A stretch of DNA of 64,000 nt from Rhabdophis nuchalis (taxonomy: Eukaryota; Chordata; Lepidosauria; Squamata; Natricidae). The stretch lies in the NCBI GenBank assembly GCA_039707465.1, contig CM077651.1, positions 23,983,019-24,047,018 on the forward strand, read 5' to 3'. Positions 28,143-40,050 of the stretch are shown piece after piece (position 1 is the stretch's first letter; every line of letters begins with the position of its first letter). The position numbers and the translations under genes were made by a program. The notes below the pieces were generated by a model. It was not told the origin of the DNA. It was given only the letters and a program-made list of their open reading frames with translations, and did not search any database.

Positions 28143-28732
28143 TAAATTGGTGCTACATACCACTAAGTATATAACAATAACAACAACAACAACAACCAGA
28201 AGTAAAAGCCCAGGATAGGAAGACGAGAAAAATAATGACTCATGGCCTTCATCTGCCCAGCAACATAGACAGATTCTACCTACCAAGGAAAATTGGTGGG
28301 CGTGGAATGTTGCAAGTACATCAGATGGTTGAAGAAGAAAAAAGAGCATTGGAAGAATATCTGAAAGGCAGTGAAGACAATGGACTGAAGCTAGTATACC
28401 AGGAAGGCTTAGTGACTACTAGAGAGGCCAAACTGGCATACAAGAATGACCAAATGAAGAACAGAATGGAGTCATGGAAAGACAAACATTACAAACATTA
28501 CAAACATTACAGGGCCAAAACCATTTTAAAAAATAGCAGGGGAAACAGATAATAAGACCTGGCAATAGCTAAGAGCAGATAATTTGAGGAAAGAGACAGA
28601 GGGGCTAATTTCGGCTGCACAAGACCAAGCCTTCAGAACAAATGTATACAAAGCCAGAGTTGAGAAGATAGTAACATACAGCAAATGCCACCTATGCAAA
28701 GAAACTGAAGAAACAGTGGACCAACTGGTGAA

Positions 28733-28950
28733 CCACAGTGGCACAGTGGTTAGAGTGCAGTACTGCAGGCTACTTCTGCTGATTGCCGGCTGCCTGCAGT
28801 TTGGCACTTTGAATCTCACCAGGCTCAAGGTTGACTCAGACTTCCATCTTTCCGAAATGGGTAAAATGAGGACCCAAATTGTTGGGGGCAGTAGGTTGAT
28901 CTGTAAACCACTTAGAGAGGGCTGTAAAGCACTGTAAAGTGGTCCATACC
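28733..28950 (+). mobile_element. MIR-like SINE inserted in R4-type LINE
   Basis: 'cagtggcacagtggttagag' is the tRNA-like head. The core is 'gggtaaaatgaggaccc' and the tail 'accacttagagagggctg'. Same family as 16741. It separates the LINE zinc-knuckle region from what follows. Confidence 0.85.
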
Positions 28951-29088
28951 ATGACTGCTAGGTCTCATTTGCGAACTGGTAGGGAAGGTAAGTGAGCAGA
29001 TATGGAATAACTCAAAGAAATTCAACAAGGATCCAGCTTGGTTAAAAGAGGTGGATAAAAATAAAAAAAACCTGAAAGGAAAGAACTA

Positions 29089-29510
29089 CCATATTTTTCG
29101 GAGTAAAAGACGCACTGGAGTATAAGACGCACCAAGATTTTGAAGAGGCAAATTAAAAAAAAAAGTTTTTGCACTCTGCAGACCTCCCAAAAACAGCCCA
29201 TTTTTCATGAAAATGGGCTTGGTTTTTTTGTCAAAAAAGGGCATCAATAGCCTTTAGGAGGTTTATAGAGTGCTCCTGGGGGTTGAGGGAGCACACATGA
29301 GCAACAAATGGCTCATTTTTTACTCACTTGTGACCTCCCCAGCTGCCAGGATCACTCTGAAAGCCTCCTAAAGGCTATGCACGGCCATTTCGGCAAAAAG
29401 GAGAGGGGTTTTGGGAGGCCAAAAATGCTGTATTCAGTGTATAAGACCCACCCAGATTTTCACCCTCTTTTTTGAGGGAAAAAGGTGCGTCTTATACTCC
29501 AAAAATATGG
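29089..29510. mobile_element. TIR element with TA target site
   Basis: Ends CCATATTTTTCGGAGTAAAA and TTATACTCCAAAAATATGG with flanking TA on both sides. The subterminal repeats 'gacgcac' and 'gtgcgtc' are inverted. At 422 bp it is non-coding. A longer relative lies at 54275-55361. A Tc1/mariner-like mechanism is suggested by the TA site only. Confidence 0.85.
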
Positions 29511-29660
29511 TAGTAATAACAGCAGAAATGGTGGAGGAAAGAGTAATGAAGTTCAAGAATTGGTCAGCACCAGGTGAAGATGAACTACATGGATTTTGGT
29601 TGAAACCTCTAACTGGTTTAAACCCACTTATTGCCAAACAGTTAAGTACATACTGTTGTT

Positions 29661-30593
29661 CAGGATTCTTTATTGTGAGGGGAGGGGGGAGAAAGAGAGA
29701 GGGGGGGGGGAGAGGGAGATTATGTCTTCCTTTGTATTATATACCGTAGTCTTTTAACTTTTCAGTATAAACTGCATAATTATTTTCTTCTTTTTCCATT
29801 TTTATTTTTAGCTGAGATACCATTTTTCTTTTCAGCCAACATTTAAAAAAATCTTTTTATTCATCTGTTATGTTATATATTCGTCTATCATTTTTAAACA
29901 TCTATGGATTACCAACTAGAGGGCAACTTCACTTGCATTATGTCCTACTCAACATTAACCATAGAAGGGCCCCAAAAACTAACATTGAAGAATAAAAGTG
30001 TTTGGTTTAATTCTTTTACAAAAAAAAAGAAGATAAATTCTTCCAAATTTTGAAAATGTTTAAATATTATATTTTTTACAAGAGCTTCCAGAATTTACTA
30101 ATTTTTTTGAAAAAAATCTTTTAAAATTAAGAAAAAATTAAATTAAAAACTGGACATGTTTAAATTTTTATATTGAAATGAAGTTTCAGAATTTAAAAAA
30201 TAATAATTTAGGTTTTTCCGATTTTGGGAGGGGGGGGAATCTTTTAAACATTTTGTAAATTTAAATTTTTTCAATCCTTTAAATGAACTAGTGTAAAAAA
30301 AATAGAGTGACACTGCTGTGATTTGCCAAATGTGTTCCATGTATGTGCTTATACCTATGTAGGACCCAATTTACACACGTACCAAATATAGACCAAAAAA
30401 CAAATTCACCATCAGGCAATTGCAAAAGGTGCCTTTATTTGGAGTAGCTTACATCCTGTGATGATGTCTATAACACTATCAAACATCCACATTTGTCTAT
30501 CCCAGATGCGTGGGAAGGACTGGATAGGCAAAAAAATGCAAAATCCTGTCTGAACATCTGGCTGACTATGTGACAGACAATAATGGTCTAGTG
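29661..30593. other. No recognisable feature
   Basis: A GA/G-rich patch at 29676-29720 is followed by A/T-rich low-complexity sequence. Short poly-A and poly-T runs give spurious frames. Confidence 0.5.
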
Positions 30594-30901
30594 CAGTGGT
30601 GGGTTCTGGGTGCTACAGCCTGGTATAGGTGTACCGATAGTAGCGGGCAGCAGCGACCACTGTATTGGTACGGTGGCTTGTTTGGCCCACCCGCCCAGCC
30701 GCAATCCATACCAGTTTTTGAAGCAACCAGCAAATTGTGCGTGCACACACAGTGTGTGTGGCACCTGCGCGACCTCCAGCAAGCAGCTGGGTGTCGGAGG
30801 GGAGGTGGAGTGTGCATGCATGCGCCGTGCACGTGCCCGACTAGGATGCTTGGCCTCGTGCACAGCAAACAGGTTGCGATGGGATCCAGAACCCACCACT
30901 G
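30594..30901. mobile_element. hAT MITE with perfect TSD
   Basis: Ends CAGTGGTGGGTTCTGG and CCAGAACCCACCACTG. GTCTAGTG flanks both sides (30586-30593, 30902-30909). Length is 308 bp. The overlapping frames on both strands (115-130 codons) are compositional. Confidence 0.95.
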
Positions 30902-30909
30902 GTCTAGTG

Positions 30910-31966
30910 GTACATTCAAATGTTTTCTCCATAATTAACATACTGTCCATGCCATAAGAAGGATGCTGAATCAAGCACACATATCTGTATTGGATTTAAT
31001 GTCTCTATTGAGGCGACGAAAAATTGCTGTCATTGCTGCATTTAACAATACTTTCATTCACCGTAAGATTACTGACAAGACCCAAACCAAGAATATGTAG
31101 TGATTCTTCCAAACCGAGTTCTTTATTGTTTCACACCTATAGACAGGATCTTGCCAGCGAGAGGGACTGTCTTCACCTTCTTTCTTTCACACTGTAATAT
31201 CTGAATTAAGTTGCCTCTTACTCCTCTGGAAGGCATTTCCTCCCTTCTGGGAATCTACCTCCTTACTTCATTCCATGTCACTTCATCAACAATGAGAAAT
31301 TCCTCATTTTGGCAACTAAGCATAAAGGCTTACCTTTCTCCCTCACAGCAGAGCAGTGGTAATTCATTTTTTGAGCTGTGGATTGAAGGGAACATGTGTG
31401 AAGCTTAAAAGCTTAACAAAAAAAGCTTAAAAAATAGAACGAAGGCACAAAGTTGATCAGGAGAGAGCAGAGCAGAACGCACTGACTCGGAAAGATTTTC
31501 TTCTTCTGGTGTAAAAATAGTTATACAAAATATTTTAATAGCTTTTCTGACAAGCTAGTTTAGCCAATGATTTATTTCCTTAATGATAATTATGTTTTGG
31601 AGGAGTAGTCGGGTGAATTTGTCTCTCTCTGTATGTAGACAATATACACACACCATTAAAGCTAAGGGCAAACGCTGAGAGAATTTGAAAGTTTTTCACT
31701 GTTTTTGTGATATTTTACCTCATTCTAAAATGATAAATCTCTAGACCCAGATTTTTTCATTTCTCCACCAGTGCATGAACACAGTTCCATCTGCTCTTTC
31801 GTATGAACTGCTGCTGATATTGGAAGCATGCATCTTAAAATCATGTGTCATAATTAAGCAGGTTACTCTATTCCCTGATTCTCTATTTCAGTCATATTCT
31901 AAAGGATATCGAAAAAGTATACATTTTTATACAAGATTTTTCAAGTGTGGGTTGGATGTACATATA
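30910..31966. other. No recognisable feature
   Basis: Unique-looking sequence with no exon-like frame or known repeat. Confidence 0.5.
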
Positions 31967-32356
31967 CAGGTAGCCCTTAACGTATGACCATAATTGAGCT
32001 GAAAATTTCTATTGCGATGGGAGACATTTGTTAAGCGAGTTGTCCCATTTTACAACTTTTCTTGCCACGGTTGTTAAGTGAATCACGTTACTGTTAAATT
32101 AGTAACACAGGTGTAAAGTGAATCTGGATTACCCATTGACTTTGCTTGTCAGAAGGTTGTAAAAGGTGGTCACATGACCCCAGGATACTGCAACCGTCGT
32201 AAATATGAATCAGTTGCCAGGTGTTTGATCACACGACTAGGGGGATGCTATAAAGGTTGCATGTGTGAAAAACGAAAATGGTCATAATGACTTTTTTCAG
32301 TGATGTTGTAACTTTGAACGGTCACTAAATGAACTGTAGCAAGTTGAGGACTACCG
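31967..32356. mobile_element. TIR element (AGTCCTC family), inverted copy
   Basis: CAGGTAGCCCTTAACGTATG and CAAGTTGAGGACTACCG are the ends, flanked by TA on both sides. It shares 'attttacaacttttcttgcc' and 'cattgactttgcttgtcag' with 20107. Confidence 0.85.
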
Positions 32357-32672
32357 ATATTTCAGAGAAAACTGCACTGGATCTTCCTACATTAGTGTTC
32401 AAATCTCTCCTGTCTACTAAACACCATATATAGATACTGTGATGAATAGGCTTGAGCAATCACATCCATAAACATAGTGGCCATCTAATCATTGCTGTCA
32501 TGTATTCTCTATATTGATTCTGGGTTTGGTCCAGTATATTGGATTTGAACCAAGTCAGCAAACTTAGCATGTTTTGAACAAATCCAATAAGCGACTGCAA
32601 AAGTTTCGTGGAAGAAATGAGGGAAATATTTCGAACCTTCTGTCTGGTTTCATGTGTATTCTGTAACTTTCA
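32357..32672. other. No recognisable feature
   Basis: Unique-looking sequence. Confidence 0.5.
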
Positions 32673-32680
32673 GTGCACAC

Positions 32681-32856
32681 CAGGGGTGGGTTTCAAATTT
32701 TTTAGAACCTACTCTGTAGGTGTGGCCTATTTTGTGGGCGTGGCTTGGCAGTCATGTGACAGGGTAGGAGTGGCCACCTTTTAAAATGTGGTGAAACTCA
32801 TTTAACAATGCTCTTGCTTAGCAACCAAAATTTTGGACTCAATTGTGATGATAAAT

Positions 32857-32912
<56 letters not shown>

Positions 32913-33088
32913 TCCTTTCTTCCTTCCTTTTTTCCTTCCTTTCCTTTCCTTTCCTTCCCGTTGGGTCACTGGCAGCGGCGGGCCAGATTTATTTCCAGGT
33001 ACGCTGGTGGAACCCCCTCTCACTGGTTCTCTAAATTTCACCAACCGGTTCTCGCGAGTAGGTGCGAACCTGCAGAAACCCACCCCTG
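32681..33088. mobile_element. hAT element with perfect TSD and (TTTC)n expansion
   Basis: Ends CAGGGGTGGGTTTCAAAT and CAGAAACCCACCCCTG. GTGCACAC flanks both sides (32673-32680, 33089-33096). A TTTC microsatellite (about 32856-32955) lies inside. Confidence 0.95.
32856..32955. repeat. (TTTC)n microsatellite
   Basis: Pure TTTC to about 32913, then degenerating into TTCC and TTTCC units. Confidence 0.95.
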
Positions 33089-33096
33089 GTGCACAC

Positions 33097-34425
33097 TATC
33101 GATAATGTACTTAACTTTCTTCAGTAGGGTTATTAGTGCAGTATTTAGCATTTAGGACTCGAGACTAACAATCTGTGAGATGTATGTTAATAATCTGTGA
33201 GATGTATGTTATATTATGTGCCCATATCTGCTTTTTTTTATTTGACTCAATTTTCTCCAAGCAAGATAGGCGATTCATGTTTATAAACAAATTTTGTTCC
33301 TTTTATATATCTTACAGGCAGGTTCTGTAGACCACTATCTTTTCCAACTAATTAAAACCATATTTTAAATGGTGTCCTTGCTTCACTACTGTTTAGCGAT
33401 GTTATTTTCTAGGTCTGCTTTTTATTTCGTGTTCGGCTTTCCTGGGATTGCGTCCCACCACTTATGTAATACTGGAGCTCTTTAGCAGACTCAGCAAGTA
33501 GCAGGAACTGTACTGAGCTACAAGAGGGATTGCCCAGAATGTATAACATGCTGGGAGAAAACCTATAAAAACAATAACATTAACAACTCTCAGCCAGAAT
33601 TTGAAGTTTAAATTATTTCACTAAGGTGAAATATTATCTTTGGAGGAGTAGATGAAGGACCTTCATTCTCAGTGTAGCTGTGATGGTAATATTCTTCTCT
33701 ACCAGGATTTTGATGTATACCCAAGTACATGACAGTTCATTAAAACTAAACTTTAATTTGGGCTTATTATTGTGACTATTTTTGAGAGCTTGATTTTGCT
33801 GTGAAAGAGCCACGATTGGGAAATGATTTGAGTTGGAACCTGTGTGACCTGGATTGTCTTTAAGTATAATTTCATTCATTCTGCTTCTTTATCCTTCATT
33901 TGAATTTATAACTGGGCCAGTGTTGGATTCTGTATTATTGAGGACTTCATGAGGATAATTGAGGATTCCCAGTGATAGATAAAAATGACCTAGCTAGGCA
34001 GTTAACTGAATTTTGAAAGATAATGCTAGACATTTTAATTAAAAGTGTCATTTTTAGCTGGTGACTGGATTTAGTTCACATTTTGTTTGCTTTCCCCCTT
34101 GGGCTACTTTCAACAGCAAAATTTAAGAGGTAATGGCTTTTGAGAGGTAATGGTGAACAATTCTCTTCTAAAACTTCCCTTCACACTGTAGTGGGTTTGT
34201 TTTGTTTGAAACAGCTGTGAAATAAGATATAGCTGAAAGCTTTCTGTGTTATGACAGAAGAGACAACAAAGCCACTGAGATTTCAAAGCATTGTGAAATA
34301 TTGATGAAATAATTCTGTAAACTAACATATAAGACAAGCAAGGCAGATGTTAGAGTAATACTGAAAGTTTGTTGTCATATAAAGCTTAAACCCACAACAG
34401 GTCCAATAGAAGGAGCATCTTGTAG
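33097..34425. other. No recognisable feature
   Basis: Unique-looking sequence. The short duplicate 'aatctgtgagatgtatgtta' occurs in tandem near 33170-33209. Confidence 0.5.
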
Positions 34426-34429
34426 ATTC

Positions 34430-35000
34430 TGTCCATTAGTGAGTGTCACCTGGAGAAGAACCTTTTCTGTTGCTCCACCCATCCTATGGCCCCAAACTCC
34501 AGTTGTACAGTGACTAGGTTAATTACTTTAACAATTGGGAACGAGCCTAGGTATTTAGGACCCAGTTTCTTAGATGTGCCTTGTGTGCCTGACGTGCTTC
34601 CTCCAGTGCCTTATGGGCAACTGGCCAAATGTTCTGCAGTTTGGCTATCCACCCCTAAGGAGGGTATGTGTGGTTTCTCTTGAGGCAGCTCTGGCATAGC
34701 TACAAAGTCCTGACCTGAGGCCATCTTAAACGGGGTGAACCCTGGGCTACTATGCACAGAATCGCTACATGCTACTACTGCAAAAGGCAAAAGGTCAGCC
34801 CAATTGTCTTGTTGGTAATTAATGTAGCACCTGAGGTACTGTTCCAGGACTGAGTTGGTTGTCTCACATATTCCATTAGTTTGGAGGTGATGGGAGGAGC
34901 TTAAGCCCTGGGCTGTTCCCAACAGCTTCAAAAATTCCCATCAAAACTGTGATGTAAATTGCACTTCTGTATTTGAAATAATGCACTCAGGTGCAACCTA
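34430..35000 (-). pseudogene. Ty3/gypsy integrase remnant
   Basis: The minus-strand frame 34931-34611 reads LLGTAQGLSSSHHLQTNG, then ICETTNSVLEQYLRCYIN, NWADLLPFAVVACSDS and HSSPGFTPFKMASG. This is the C-terminal part of a gypsy integrase core including the third catalytic glutamate (ETTN). Upstream 'EVQFTSQF' is readable, and downstream a GPKYLG segment (GPY/F-like module) can be read in another frame near 34560. Frames are shifted and no LTRs or RT are nearby, so it is an isolated dead fragment. Confidence 0.82.
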
Positions 35001-35169
35001 TACATGTATTGTACAAAAAGTGTGGCTAACATCTTTGCGGCGGGAATCTAGGGAACAAAGTGCTGTGGAAAGGCCAGAAGACATGGCTTTGCCATCTGAT
35101 CTAAAAATCAAAGAATATTGTGCAGAATCTATAAAATGGCTGTGCTTTTCCTGAATTAACTGTGTTCTC

Positions 35170-35375
35170 CTGTTGACTGTACTGAATTTTTTTTTAAACC
35201 CCCGTTTATATTGTTTTGCTATTTTAATGCTTGTGTCACTTTATTTGGGGAGTATTTGGTATTGTTAAAATGTTTTAATTTTGGAGCTGCCCAGAGTCAT
35301 ATATGTAAGATGGGCAGCTTGTGTATATAATTCAAATAAATGAATCAGATCAATGAATAAACAAATAAATAAACT
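35170..35375 (+). mobile_element. LINE 3' UTR and tail (L2-like)
   Basis: 'ggagctgcccagagtcatat ... gatgggcagct' is the conserved stem-like 3' end of L2-like LINEs, followed by 'aataaatgaatcagatcaatgaataaac'. Confidence 0.65.
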
Positions 35376-35434
35376 TTGTCAACTACATGTCAAATCAAAA
35401 CGGAGAAAAACTGCTTTCATTTTAAAATAAAATA

Positions 35435-35457
35435 TCCCCCCCCCCCCCCCCCCCCAG
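35435..35457. repeat. Poly-C tract
   Basis: More than 20 uninterrupted C residues. Confidence 0.97.
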
Positions 35458-35487
35458 CCATTACATTGACTGTAATCTCATTTCTGG

Positions 35488-35570
35488 GTCCGCCCTGGGT
35501 CCGTTTGGAGAAGGGCGGGGTATAAATTTAATTAAAAAAAATAATAAAATTAATAAAATAAAATTTCTTA
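35488..35570 (+). mobile_element. L2 3' terminus only
   Basis: 'ccgccctgggtccgtttgg', 'gggcggggtataaattt' and a (TAAAAT)n tail, as at 11457. Confidence 0.75.
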
Positions 35571-36268
35571 TGAGAGCAATTTGTGAATGTCATGATCCCC
35601 TGTAGAATTAAATTACTGTCTCTATGCTCTGTTTACAGAGAAGAGAAATTGCAGTTAGAAGACTATCCGTATTATTACTATTAATGCCATCTCTTCCACT
35701 TTGTCATATTCTTAGGCACATAGCCTTTATAAAATAATTAGAATACCAGACTAAACGTCAATGTGTCTTGTATTGATTTGTATCTAGTAGAAGGTCTCAG
35801 TTTTGCTTTTACCCAGTTTGTTTTCATAACTCAGCATGATTTATGCAATGTTTTGTAGATCATGAAGTTGGAAAATGTCCAAGAGTGCCTTGCTCATTCA
35901 AGATATGACCATTTAAATACTTAACAGTTTCCCATTAATCAGCTTGCACCATCCAGATCCCACTGTGCCAAAAGCTAATAGGAAGCAGCAAAATATCTTT
36001 TAGATATCTCAACTAAACAAGCCAAACTACCGTATATACTACATCTGAATATTTTCTTTTTAAAGGGAAAAAAAGTGATATTTTCATATATGAATTCACT
36101 TAAAGGTTTTCTTTATATTTAGAGAAAGTTCTCCAAAATTTAAAATGCCTTTTTCAATAAGTCAGGTAAATTGTTCATAGTTCTATCTTCTGGGATGGGT
36201 AAAACACGTGGTTTTTAAAAAATATTTATTTGTAAAAAAATTTGGTGATCCATCTTATCACAGGGTAA
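35571..36268. other. No recognisable feature
   Basis: Unique-looking AT-rich sequence. Confidence 0.5.
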
Positions 36269-36276
36269 CTGCAGTT

Positions 36277-36511
36277 CAGAGGTGGTATTCTGCAGGTTCT
36301 GACCAGTTCTGGAGAACCGGTAGCAGAAATTTTGAGTAGTTCGGAGAACTGGTAAATGCCACCACTGACTGGTCCCAACTCCATCTATTCTCTGCCTCCT
36401 GAGTCCCAGCTGATCAGGAGGAAATGGGGATTTTGCAGTATCCTTCTTCTGCCGTGCCCACCAAGCCATGCCCACAGAACAAATAGTAAAAAAAATTGAA
36501 TACCACCACTG
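36277..36511. mobile_element. hAT MITE
   Basis: Ends CAGAGGTGGTATTCTGC and TTGAATACCACCACTG. The flanks CTGCAGTT (36269-36276) and TTGCAGTT (36512-36519) match at 7 of 8 positions. Confidence 0.88.
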
Positions 36512-36519
36512 TTGCAGTT

Positions 36520-37178
36520 CCCTGCAGTTGTTTTTTTCTGACCAATGAATTATGGAATTAGATATTTGGAAGGCTCATCTAATCTGACACTCTGGATTGT
36601 GCAGAAAAACCAATTAAATCATCCGCAAGAACTGTTTTTAAAATCTGGTTTTTAAAAACTCCCAGAGATGGAGAATTCCCAATCTTTGTTAGATGGCATC
36701 TTTGAAAAGGTTATTGCCACAAAGCATTGGCCAGCTGTAAAGGAGTTGTTTCTGAAAAACAGCCTCTCTTCCAGACCAGGCAGAATTCCAAATCTAAAGT
36801 CTGTCTTTCTATTAACCAATAGCATTTTCAACATGTTCAAATTAATCTCCGTTTGTTAATGTCCAGGAAGGATATTGATTGTTTCATTGGAGTTGTGACA
36901 GCAAATCCAAAGCTGTGCTCCCTCCAAAATTCAGGAGGATATCTTACAATGATTTCATGTTTATTTTGGTTAATCTAAGGGGCAAGATAGAACTTTTGAG
37001 GAGACTCTGCCAATGATTATAGTACCAAACAGTCCTGCAACCTTAGCTTTTGAATCTACAAGATCCAGAACAGCTTGTAGTACAGTGATCTGCAGGTTCA
37101 GTTTTGCCAGCTGTTTGGATCACAAGAATCCAAGGACCAACAAAAGGGCACATTCAGATATTCATTTGCACAATCATT
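36520..37178. other. No recognisable feature
   Basis: Unique-looking sequence. No supported element. Confidence 0.45.
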
Positions 37179-37495
37179 TATGTTGTTGTTGTTAGTTGCG
37201 AAGTCGTGTTTGACCCATCACGACCCCATGGACAACGTTCCTCCAGGCCTTCCAATCATCCGGAGTCCATTTAAGCTCACGCCTACTGCTTCAGTGACTC
37301 CATCCAGCCACCTCCTTCTCTGTCATCCCGTTCTTCCTTTGCCCTCAATCTTTCTCAGCATTAGGCTGTTCTCCAGGGAGTCCTTCCTTCTCATTAGGTG
37401 GCCAAAGTATTTCAGGATCTGGCCTTCTAAGGAGCAGTCAGGGTTGATCTCCTCTAGGACTGCCAGTTTGAACACCTTGCAGTCCAAGGGACTCG
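37179..37495 (-). mobile_element. Bov-B (RTE) LINE 3' end
   Basis: The plus strand begins with TGTTGTTGTTAGTTGC (complement of the AAC tail), then 'cgaccccatggacaacgttc', 'actgcttcagtgactccatc' and 'ccttctcattaggtggccaa'. These are the reverse complement of the Bov-B 3' coding end also present, in direct orientation, at 51995-52557. Frames are broken. Confidence 0.9.
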
Positions 37496-38103
37496 TTCAT
37501 TTATGCATCACAGCACATTGCTTTGTGTAATATTTAGTCACTTGTATGACATATTTATTTATTTAGTCACTTGTGTAACAGCTAACCATCTCTCTTTGAT
37601 AGGCATAAATTTTCAAATCATCTCAGAGAAAATTCCAGATTCCTCAATTGCATGTCTATCCTTTTTAAAAAATCATTTATTGATTCCCAAAAGAACTTAA
37701 GGCCGAGTCACAGAGATACTAATTTTCCTCCAAACCTTCAAGACTTTAACTCCCCTTATGTAGTGGCCTTGGTGACCCACAATTCCAGCACCAATTATTC
37801 TTCCTTTCTCATTTCACGCTGACTTAATCAACAACTGCAAAGAGAATTGGGTCACTCTATAGAGGCTGTGTTCACAGGAGCGACTCTGAGGCATAATTCT
37901 CCTAAATCTCCCTTATATGTGTGCATGCCACCTTGTGGCCCTCATATCTGAGACAATGAGAAAGCCTGCAAAGATGAAGTCGGGAAAGCTAAGACTCAAG
38001 ATTTACTAAGGCTTGCAACAAAAGCCAAAAATAACAACAACAACAACGCCTTCTTTCAACATGTAAAAAACAAGAAAAAAGTCAATGAAATCATTGGTCC
38101 ATT
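37496..38103. other. No recognisable feature
   Basis: Unique-looking sequence with an AACAAC stretch near 38032-38046. Confidence 0.5.
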
Positions 38104-38435
38104 AAATTGGGTATGCCTAGTTTAATGAAAAGAAGGACTAGGGGTGCCATGATCATGTTCCAATATCTAAAGGGTTGCCATAAAGAAGAGAGATTCAACT
38201 CTGAAGGCAGGAGAAGAAGCAATGGATGGAAACTAATTAAGGAGAGAAGTAACCTAGAACAAAGGAGAAATTTCCTGAAAGAACAATCAGTGGAACAACT
38301 TGCTTCTGGAAGTTGTGAATGCTTCAACACTGGAAGTTTTAAGAAGAGATTGGACAACCATTTGTCTGAAATGGTTTCCTGCTGGAGCAGCAGGTTGGAA
38401 TAGGATTTGTCTCTTTTAATTCTGTTATTCTGTTC
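38104..38435 (+). mobile_element. CR1 LINE 3' end
   Basis: Encodes GMPSLMKRRTRGAMIM, ERSNLEQRRNFLKE and ASGSCECFNTGSFKKRLD with internal deletions relative to 7262. The tail is interrupted by a hAT element. Confidence 0.85.
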
Positions 38436-38459
38436 TACTAGATCAAGGGTATCAAACTT

Positions 38460-38983
<524 letters not shown>

Positions 38984-39332
38984 AAACTTGATTTCATTGA
39001 GTGCTGCATCAGGGTTGCAGGGGTGGGTGTGGCCAAGGTGGGCATGGCCAGCTCAATGTCACTTGTGGCATCTGTGGTGGCCTGAGCAGTCTGCCATTGA
39101 AAACGGGCTCCCAAGTTCCTTTTTTTGGCTGCGATGGCCTCCTGAAACCCTCTGCCAGCAAAAACAGAGTTCAGGAGGGCCGTACACAGCACTCCTGAGC
39201 TCTGTTTTCTCTGGCTGAGGCACTTTGGGCTGGTCCTTCACTGTTTCCAGGACAGCCCCACAGGCCAGATCTAAGCACCCTGCGGGCCAGATCCGGTCTC
39301 TGGGCTTTGAGTTTGACACCCCTGTATTAGAT

Positions 39333-39844
39333 GATCCTTCTAATGTCATAAAAATCATGATTTTCAGGCAGCCTTGAATAATCTAGCATGTGTGCAAAAG
39401 CCCACCTTCCAGTTATTCTAATTTTTATCACCTCTCTGTCCCGCTGATCCTTGTTCAGGCTGTATATCCCTTTGCCAACCAAACCCTTCTATCCATTTGA
39501 AGCCAACAGTTCCAGAATAGCAACAATCGCCTTTGACTTTCTGTCTAAGTAGAACAAAGCCAGCACTCCTGAATCCAGAGTTTCATTTGGTAAACCTGGA
39601 CATGGGGCATACCTGTAGCTTTTTATTGACAGGGATAATAGTTGCCTTGTAATTAATTCCAACACATTGTCAATGCCTGCTCTCAGCGCTTGGTTGTAAA
39701 TCATATCCAAGTGGCAGTTAATTACTTCGCTGGTTTAGGATATATGTATGAGTGGAAGTGGAAAGCAGAACCAGAGTTAGCCAAGGTCTCCAAAATCCAG
39801 ACAATGAGTTTAATTTTGAAATCTTTCTTCTGCAACCCTGGGTA
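39333..39844. other. No recognisable feature
   Basis: Unique-looking sequence. The minus frame at 39489-39710 shows no recognised motif. Confidence 0.45.
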
Positions 39845-40050
39845 TAGCAATAGCACTTAGACTTATATACCGCTTTACAGTGCTTTACAGGCCTCTCTAA
39901 GTGGTTTACAGAGTCAGCCTATTGCCCCCAACAATCTGAGTCCTCATTTTACCCCCCTCGGAAGGATGGAAGGCTGAGTCAACCTTGAGCCTGGTGAGAT
40001 TTGAACCGCCGAATTGTTAGGCAGCCTGCAGTACTGCACTCTCACCACTA
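39845..40050 (-). mobile_element. MIR-like SINE, inverted
   Basis: 'tagcaatagcacttagactt' is the complement of the SINE tail, followed by 'gcctctctaagtggtttac', 'cctcattttaccc' and 'tgagatttgaacc' (B-box region). Same family as 16741. Confidence 0.88.

Larger units (their letters stand above)
28150..29660 (+). mobile_element. R4/Dong-type LINE fragments in permuted order
   Basis: The first fragment (28190-28732) encodes FYLPRKIGGRGMLQVHQM, VEEEKRALEEYLKGSED and ETEGLISAAQDQAFRTN ... KCHLCKETEETVDQL, the region after the RT including a CxxC zinc-knuckle start. After a SINE insertion, the second fragment (28985-29660) encodes IWNNSKKFNKDPAWLKEVDK and, beyond a TA-site insertion, MVEERVMKFKNWSAPGEDEL and HGFWLKPLT, which is the region just before the RT. 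So C-terminal sequence precedes N-terminal sequence. The reverse transcriptase core is missing. The frames are only mildly damaged. Confidence 0.7.

Noticed and set aside
28235..28552. Candidate novel gene (105 codons, Lys/Glu rich)
   Set aside because: Its motifs and the following zinc-knuckle frame fit the C-terminal part of an R4/Dong-type LINE.
34486..34683. Plus-strand 65-codon frame
   Set aside because: Antisense to the gypsy integrase remnant.
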